Shown in pieces: positions 58,146 through 64,000 of a stretch of 64,000 nt of DNA (positions are counted from its first letter, which is position 1; the number at the start of each line of letters is the position of its first letter). The notes under the pieces were generated by a model. It was given only the letters and a program-made list of their open reading frames with translations, ran no database searches and was not told where the DNA came from. Source of the stretch: Mesobacillus foraminis (GTDB lineage: Bacteria > Bacillota > Bacilli > Bacillales > Cytobacillaceae); NCBI RefSeq assembly GCF_004340465.1, contig NZ_SLVV01000005.1:212995-276994 (forward strand), written 5' to 3'. The translations under genes were made by a program, and so were the position numbers.

Positions 58146-59405
58146 TTATAAAAAGAATCTTTGAATATCATTCCAGGTAACAACGAGCATCAGAAGCATT
58201 AGAAGTGCAAAACCGATGAAATGAACCATTCCTTCTTTCTGTCGGTCGATCGGCTTTCCTCTGACTGCTTCGATTGCAAAGAACATCAATCTGCCGCCGT
58301 CAAGGGCTGGAATTGGCAAAAGGTTCATGATGCCAAGGTTAATGCTAAGAATAGCTGCCCACCTCATCAAATACCATACACCTGATTCAGCCACAATGCT
58401 GGTTGATTCATAAATCCCGACAGGGCCTGAAAGTGCATCAATTGAAAATTGTCCCGTCACAAGCTTTCCTACGGAAGTAATGATCACCTTTGTCCATGTG
58501 TAGGTTTCTTCAAACCCATAGGCTATGGATTTTAGCGGTGACTTTTCAATAGGGCTGTACACCCCGATGATCCCGATTGTTTCATTTTCGACTTCCCTGG
58601 TATCGGGCACTACGGGAATTTCAACTGTATTTCCGTCACGCTCAACAAGGAATTCAAGTGTCTCTCCGGGATTTTTCTGGATCATTTCCACTACATCCGA
58701 CCAGCTTGAGATTTCTGATCCCTCTATACTCTGGACCACATCTCCTTCTTTTAACCCAGCCTCTCGGGCAGAACCATCTGGAGTAAGTTCACCTAAAATC
58801 GGCTCGTTGGAAGGGATTCCCTGAAAGAGGGCAATGATCATAAAAACAACCAGGGCCAGGATAAAATTCATCATTGGTCCGGCAAAGATCGCCATTGTTC
58901 TCTGCCCCAGTGTCTTGGAGGCAAACTGTCTGTCGTATGGTGCAAGCTGAGTTTCGACTCCATTTTCAACAAGGACCGCGGTCGGGCTGATCGCAAAGCT
59001 TTTCAGCTGCTCATCGTCGCCATCTTCATATCCTTTGATGAATAAGCTGTGCTCAATGTCAGCCTGTTCCACTTCAACAACCACAGCGTTTGGATACTTG
59101 TCTTTATTATTAAGGATAATCTTGTTTACATGTTCATTTTTATCAAACAACAGTCCCACTCGGTGGCCCGGCTTGATTTCAATCATTTCCGGGTCTTCGC
59201 CGGCCATCCTGACAAAGCCCCCGATCGGCAATAGGCGAATCGTGTATGTTGTCTCATTTTTTTTATGTGAAAACACTTTAGGACCAAAGCCTATCGCGAA
59301 TTCCCGGCACAGAATTCCCGCACGCTTGGCAAAAATCAGGTGCCCAAGTTCATGGAAAAAAACGAGAGCTCCAAAAATCACAATAAAAGCTATAACTGTG
59401 CTCAA
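58146..59405 (-). CDS. rasP: Site-2 zinc metalloprotease RasP (RseP)
   Basis: Intramembrane protease that clips anti-sigma factors such as RsiW and FtsL. HELGH at residues 18-22, a PDZ domain in the middle (GSAREAGLKEGDVVQSIEGS), and the second metal motif NLLPIPALDGGRL in the last third, with about four membrane segments. The start is placed at TTG 59405, 8 bases after AAGGTGG; a GTG 12 bases upstream is an alternative. Lies 6-18 bases after the dxr stop, so co-transcribed with dxr. Confidence 0.95.
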   Translation of the reverse strand: MSTVIAFIVIFGALVFFHELGHLIFAKRAGILCREFAIGFGPKVFSHKKNETTYTIRLLPIGGFVRMAGEDPEMIEIKPGHRVGLLFDKNEHVNKIILNNKDKYPNAVVVEVEQADIEHSLFIKGYEDGDDEQLKSFAISPTAVLVENGVETQLAPYDRQFASKTLGQRTMAIFAGPMMNFILALVVFMIIALFQGIPSNEPILGELTPDGSAREAGLKEGDVVQSIEGSEISSWSDVVEMIQKNPGETLEFLVERDGNTVEIPVVPDTREVENETIGIIGVYSPIEKSPLKSIAYGFEETYTWTKVIITSVGKLVTGQFSIDALSGPVGIYESTSIVAESGVWYLMRWAAILSINLGIMNLLPIPALDGGRLMFFAIEAVRGKPIDRQKEGMVHFIGFALLMLLMLVVTWNDIQRFFL

Positions 59406-59423
59406 ATGGATAACCACCTTTTT

Positions 59424-60566
59424 TTAAAGAAGTGAGTTTACAATTTGTCTTGTTTCGTCATCAATCTTCTGTATGGTTTCAAGATCCGGATTGCTGATGG
59501 TCTCATGGGAATCCAGGACCTTTTGTATCAAATCTTCAATCTCCAGAAAAGTAATCTGGTTTTCCAAAAAGGCGGCGACCGCTGCTTCATTGGCAGCATT
59601 TAATACGGCAGGCATTGACCCTCCAGCCCTGCCGGCATCATAAGCAAATTTCAGACAGCGGAAACGGTCGTAATCCATTTCAGTAAAGTGAAGTTTCCCG
59701 ATTTCAGCAAGATTCAGCCTTTTTCCTGACGGCAGCGGCAAACGATCTGGATACGTCAATGCATATTGGATAGGAACTCTCATGTCCGGTGTCCCTAGCT
59801 GGGCCACTATGCTGCTGTCGTGAAACTCGACCATCGAATGAATAATGCTTTCCTTATGAAGAAGCACTGAAATTTTTTCATATGGCATAGAGAATAGCCA
59901 ATGGGCTTCAATCACTTCAAGACCTTTATTCATCATGGTAGCTGAATCAATAGTGATTTTCGCCCCCATTGACCAGTTTGGGTGGTTAAGGGCTTCTTCG
60001 ACTGTTACGTTCCTTAATTCCTCTCGTTTTCGGTCACGGAAGCTTCCGCCAGAGGCAGTCAGGATCAATCTTTCTATATTTTTCGTTTTCTCTCCCTGTA
60101 AAGCCTGGTAAATTGCTGAATGCTCACTATCAACCGGGAGGATGGCCACCCCATATTTCTTTGCAGCCGCCATCACTAGATGACCGGCGGTTACAAGTGT
60201 TTCCTTATTTGCAATAGCAATTGTTTTCCCCGCCTCGATTGCTTTTAAAGTGGGTGACAGCCCGACACTTCCAAGGACCGCATTTACAAGGATATCAGAT
60301 TTCGCAAACGTTGCCGCTTCTTCTAATCCCTCTGGCCCGAAGCCAAAGGCCACTGCCGGAAATTCAGTCTTTAACGTTTCTGCTCCAGATTTTTCCTGAA
60401 CAGATACATATTCTGGTTTAAACTCTGTGATGGCTTTTCTGACTAAATCAATGTTCCGGCCCGCAGACATCGCGACAAGCCTAAATTCATCCGGATGCTC
60501 TCTAATGATGTCAAGGGTCTGAATCCCTATCGACCCTGTCGATCCTAATAAACTAATTTTCTTCAC
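59424..60566 (-). CDS. dxr: 1-deoxy-D-xylulose-5-phosphate reductoisomerase
   Basis: Second enzyme of the MEP isoprenoid pathway, making 2-C-methyl-D-erythritol 4-phosphate. NADPH motif [16 protein letters not shown] at the N-terminus, [12 protein letters not shown] (metal-binding Asp/Glu), TASGGSFRD and the C-terminal helical domain. Start GTG 60566, 8 bases after GGGAG; a GTG three codons upstream is possible. Feeds UppS next door. Confidence 0.96.
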   Translation of the reverse strand: MKKISLLGSTGSIGIQTLDIIREHPDEFRLVAMSAGRNIDLVRKAITEFKPEYVSVQEKSGAETLKTEFPAVAFGFGPEGLEEAATFAKSDILVNAVLGSVGLSPTLKAIEAGKTIAIANKETLVTAGHLVMAAAKKYGVAILPVDSEHSAIYQALQGEKTKNIERLILTASGGSFRDRKREELRNVTVEEALNHPNWSMGAKITIDSATMMNKGLEVIEAHWLFSMPYEKISVLLHKESIIHSMVEFHDSSIVAQLGTPDMRVPIQYALTYPDRLPLPSGKRLNLAEIGKLHFTEMDYDRFRCLKFAYDAGRAGGSMPAVLNAANEAAVAAFLENQITFLEIEDLIQKVLDSHETISNPDLETIQKIDDETRQIVNSLL

Positions 60567-60656
60567 TAACTTCACTCCCAATTTCTACCGTGAAGCCATG
60601 CAGGCTTCAAAGCCAAAAGATGAGGTCGGTATTGATGATCCCACCTCATTCTTATA

Positions 60657-61451
60657 TTATAACAAATGCATAAAATGCAGGAGAGGCCAGACAAATAATA
60701 AACTGTCAAACCTGTCCAAAATTCCCCCATGCCCAGGAAGAATTCTTCCCGAGTCCTTAACATTGTAGTGCCGTTTCAAGGCAGATTCTACAAGATCTCC
60801 AACCTGGCCAAAAATAGAGAGGACCGCAGTAGCCAGCAGAAGAAGGATAAACGGAACATCTACTTCACTAAAGACCGCAAAAAGAACCGCGACGATTAAC
60901 GCACAAAAGACGCCGCCAAAAAAACCTTCAATTGTCTTATTAGGACTTATTTCCGGCCACAATTTCCTTTTCCCAAAAGCACGGCCGATAAAATAAGCAC
61001 CTGAATCAGTTGCCCAAATAATGAACAAAGAATAAAATACAAAGGTCAACCCATTGGCCGCGCCTCTTGTTTCGATAAAATAGTAAAAACCAATTCCAAC
61101 ATAAAGTGTTGACATAATGGAAAAGGCCACGTCTTCAAATGAGAATCGGTTTTTCGTGACAACCGTGTAGGTCAGGAAAAGCAATACCGCAAATAGAGCG
61201 AGCTCGATTTTAGAATAATTCAGGCGATCAAGTATATCATGATATTCATTTGGAATCAGGAAAATCCACAATAATATAAGAGAAATGATACCTGGAACTG
61301 ACCACAGTTTCAAATTGCGCATCTTAAGTGCCTCATACAGACCAACCGACGCCAGTAAAAAGACCATTAAGACAAATGGGATTCCACCGTAAATCACGAT
61401 TGGCAGGAATATTGCTGCTGCTGCGACTGCTGTTATGATTCTTTGCTTCAT
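60657..61451 (-). CDS. cdsA: Phosphatidate cytidylyltransferase
   Basis: Makes CDP-diacylglycerol, substrate for PgsA. 264 residues with many membrane segments and the C-terminal signature SALKRHYNVKDSGRILPGHG then GILDRFDSL. Starts 16 bases after uppS, so co-transcribed. Confidence 0.96.
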   Translation of the reverse strand: MKQRIITAVAAAAIFLPIVIYGGIPFVLMVFLLASVGLYEALKMRNLKLWSVPGIISLILLWIFLIPNEYHDILDRLNYSKIELALFAVLLFLTYTVVTKNRFSFEDVAFSIMSTLYVGIGFYYFIETRGAANGLTFVFYSLFIIWATDSGAYFIGRAFGKRKLWPEISPNKTIEGFFGGVFCALIVAVLFAVFSEVDVPFILLLLATAVLSIFGQVGDLVESALKRHYNVKDSGRILPGHGGILDRFDSLLFVWPLLHFMHLL

Positions 61452-61467
61452 CTAATCCACACCTTTA

Positions 61468-62244
61468 TTAAACTCCTCCAAAGCGCCGCTGGCGTCCTTG
61501 AAATACTTCAATAGCTTCAACAAAATGCTCTTCACTGAAGTCCGGCCATAAAACCTCGGTAAACCAGAATTCCGTATAAGCGAGCTGCCAGAGCATAAAA
61601 TTGCTGAGCCTTATTTCTCCGCTGGTCCTGATCAGCAGATCGGGATCTTTTAATTCAGAGGTCATTAAATAAGACGAGAATAATTCTTCAGAAATCGTTT
61701 CTTCTTCTATTATTCCATTTTTACTGTCTGTTATGACCTTATTGACAGCTTCTAATATTTCAGCCCTGCTTCCATAATTTAAAGCGAAATTTAGAATCAG
61801 CCCTGTGTTATCCTTTGTGTCATCCATTGCCTTTTCAACTGCCTTTAGGGTATGTGCAGGCAATTTATCCTTGTACCCCATCATCTTGACCCTGACGTTT
61901 TCTTCAATAAGTTCTGGAAGAAAGGTTCCAAGGAATTCTTCCGGAAGCTTCATAAGAAAGTCAACTTCCCGTTTCGGCCGTTTCCAGTTTTCCGTCGAAA
62001 AAGCATAAACCGTCAGCGTCTTTACACCAAGCTGATTAGCTAGCTTCGTTATTTTGCGAACCACTTTCATTCCTTCGTGGTGACCTGCAATCCTGGGCAG
62101 GGAACGCTTTTTGGCCCACCGGCCATTGCCGTCCATTATGATGGCAATATGGGAAGGAACCTCCTGGGATTTTATTTGGTCTATTCTTTCATGGAGACTG
62201 GAAGGTTTATTTTGGGTCTTCCAGGGATTTATTTTATTTAACAT
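61468..62244 (-). CDS. uppS: Undecaprenyl diphosphate synthase (isoprenyl transferase)
   Basis: Cis-prenyltransferase making the lipid carrier of cell-wall synthesis. 258 residues with IIMDGNGRWAKKRSLPRIAG, FSTENWKRP, and RTSGEIRLSNFMLWQLAYTE near the C-terminus. First gene of the uppS-cdsA-dxr-rasP unit; an extended -10 promoter candidate lies upstream. Confidence 0.97.
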   Translation of the reverse strand: MLNKINPWKTQNKPSSLHERIDQIKSQEVPSHIAIIMDGNGRWAKKRSLPRIAGHHEGMKVVRKITKLANQLGVKTLTVYAFSTENWKRPKREVDFLMKLPEEFLGTFLPELIEENVRVKMMGYKDKLPAHTLKAVEKAMDDTKDNTGLILNFALNYGSRAEILEAVNKVITDSKNGIIEEETISEELFSSYLMTSELKDPDLLIRTSGEIRLSNFMLWQLAYTEFWFTEVLWPDFSEEHFVEAIEVFQGRQRRFGGV

Positions 62245-62335
62245 AAGACAGCTCCCCTAAATAGGATAAACGTACCTCCAATATAAAAATAAGGTGAAAG
62301 CGTTAAACAATCTTGCCCTATTTCCATATGCTCCT

Positions 62336-62344
62336 ATCATACCA
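62336..62344 (-). promoter_or_regulatory. Candidate extended -10 promoter of uppS
   Basis: TGGTATGAT on the minus strand fits TGnTATAAT with one mismatch; no clear -35. About 85 bases before the uppS start. Confidence 0.45.
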
Positions 62345-62428
62345 AAAATGAAAAAAGATATCTCTATAAAATAGTATGTAGATTGGTTCTTAAACAGAAT
62401 CTTACAGTTGGAGGAATATGTTTCTATA

Positions 62429-62456
62429 AAAAAACCCCCTGTAAAAGAGGGTCTTT
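62429..62456 (-). terminator. Terminator of frr
   Basis: Imperfect hairpin ACCCTC/AGGGGGT followed by seven T residues on the minus strand, about 25 bases after the frr stop. Confidence 0.75.
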
Positions 62457-62481
62457 TCATAATCAGGTTGGATGGTAAGAA

Positions 62482-63039
62482 TTAAACTTCCAATAATTCC
62501 TTTTCCTTATCTTTGGTAATCTGGTCGATCTTACTGATTTGATCATCTGTCAGTTTTTGGATGTCATCTGAAAAGCCGCGAAGTCCATCTTCAGTAATTT
62601 CTCCGCCCTTTTCAAGCTTTTTAAGCTCGTCATTTGCATCACGGCGAATATTTCGGACTGCTATCTTGGCGTCTTCAGATTCCTTTCTAACCTGCTTTGC
62701 AAGCTCTTTACGGCGCTCCTCTGTTAACTGAGGAATGGCCAGACGGATGATTGAACCATCATTTGTCGGGTTGATGCCAAGGTCTGATTTAAGGATCGCC
62801 TTTTCAATCTCGCCCAAAATGGTTTTATCGTATGGCTGAATGACAAGCAATCTTGCTTCGGGTACGGAAATTCCGGCAAGCTGGTTAATTGGAGTTGGTG
62901 CTCCATAATAATCGACTGTAATTCGATCAAGCAGCGAAGCACTTGCCCTGCCAGCGCGGATGCTGGCTAATTCGCGTGTATATGCCTGAATGGCTTTGGT
63001 CATTCTTTCTTTAGCCTTTTCGATGACTTGATTTGCCAT
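62482..63039 (-). CDS. frr: Ribosome recycling factor
   Basis: 185 residues, standard length. Conserved [40 protein letters not shown] and [20 protein letters not shown]. Together with EF-G splits post-termination ribosomes. Two bases after pyrH, so co-transcribed with it. Confidence 0.98.
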   Translation of the reverse strand: MANQVIEKAKERMTKAIQAYTRELASIRAGRASASLLDRITVDYYGAPTPINQLAGISVPEARLLVIQPYDKTILGEIEKAILKSDLGINPTNDGSIIRLAIPQLTEERRKELAKQVRKESEDAKIAVRNIRRDANDELKKLEKGGEITEDGLRGFSDDIQKLTDDQISKIDQITKDKEKELLEV

Positions 63040-63041
63040 AA

Positions 63042-63907
<866 letters not shown>

Positions 63908-64000
63908 GAAAAGTGGAAGCGCCTTGCTCAGCCCCGACAGGCATAAGGCGAACGCCGCAGGAAGTCGTTCTTTGACTTCTGAAGGTGTTTGACTTATGAC
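63908..64000 (-). repeat. Structured interspersed repeat upstream of pyrH, copy 2 (cut by window end)
   Basis: Direct tandem duplicate of the preceding 126 bases, identical over the visible part. More copies may follow outside the window. Confidence 0.92.

Noticed and set aside
60572..60763. 63-codon frame between dxr and cdsA
   Set aside because: Overlaps the end of cdsA and the dxr ribosome binding site; no family resemblance.
62293..62312. cre-like sequence in the uppS leader
   Set aside because: TGAAAGCGTTAAAC matches only 12 of 14 positions, lies downstream of the promoter candidate, and uppS is not a carbon-regulated gene.

Overview
The window is a chromosomal segment of an endospore-forming member of the Bacillaceae (Bacillus in the broad sense, close in gene order to Bacillus, Cytobacillus and Mesobacillus). 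Evidence: sporulation genes (cotE, spoVS, dpaA/dpaB, the spoIIIE-type translocase, ymxH), long PolC, AGGAGG ribosome binding sites, GTG/TTG starts, and a gene order that follows the B. subtilis pyrH-to-cotE region almost gene by gene. Everything except a small transporter operon at the left edge lies on the minus strand, so the segment reads right to left.

Layout from right to left (direction of transcription): pyrH-frr, then uppS-cdsA-dxr-rasP (isoprenoid and phospholipid precursors, site-2 protease), proS and polC. Next comes the translation and RNA operon rimP-nusA-ylxR-ylxQ-infB-ylxP-rbfA-truB-ribF, followed by rpsO, pnp, a NodB-like protein (ylxY) and the M16 peptidase mlpA. Then ymxH, dpaA-dpaB (dipicolinate), asd-dapG-dapA (aspartate to dihydrodipicolinate), rnjB, tepA-ylzJ and spoIIIE. 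A GntR regulator heads a nucleoside ABC importer (nupN-nupO-nupP-nupQ). It is followed by ymfF-ymfH-ymfI (EF-P modification associated), ymfJ, ymfK, ymfM (RodZ-like), pgsA, cinA, recA, rny, ymdB, spoVS, korA-korB, miaB, ricA and cotE. At the left edge a partial EcsA/EcsB-like ABC transporter runs on the plus strand, convergent with cotE.

Dipicolinate synthase (DpaAB) uses the product made by Asd, DapG and DapA next door. RNase Y, RNase J, PNPase and the RnpM/YlxR-type protein put much of the RNA decay and processing machinery in one segment. RicA, MiaB, CotE and SpoVS tie in sporulation and RNA modification.

Most of the window is ordinary core genome. The unusual material is non-coding. (1) A family of roughly 125-bp structured repeats occurs three times between ymfF and nupQ and twice upstream of pyrH; a helix shows a compensatory base change around a constant loop. 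A separate hairpin-rich tail module accompanies two of the copies. (2) A tandem array with an exact 21-bp period lies between polC and rimP. (3) A perfect palindrome sits at the GntR promoter, its core recurs before nupO, and a second motif is shared by the gntR and nupN upstream regions. (4) A tandem Gln/Gly/Arg repeat expands the IF2 N-terminus. No CRISPR array, rRNA, tRNA, prophage or insertion sequence was recognised.
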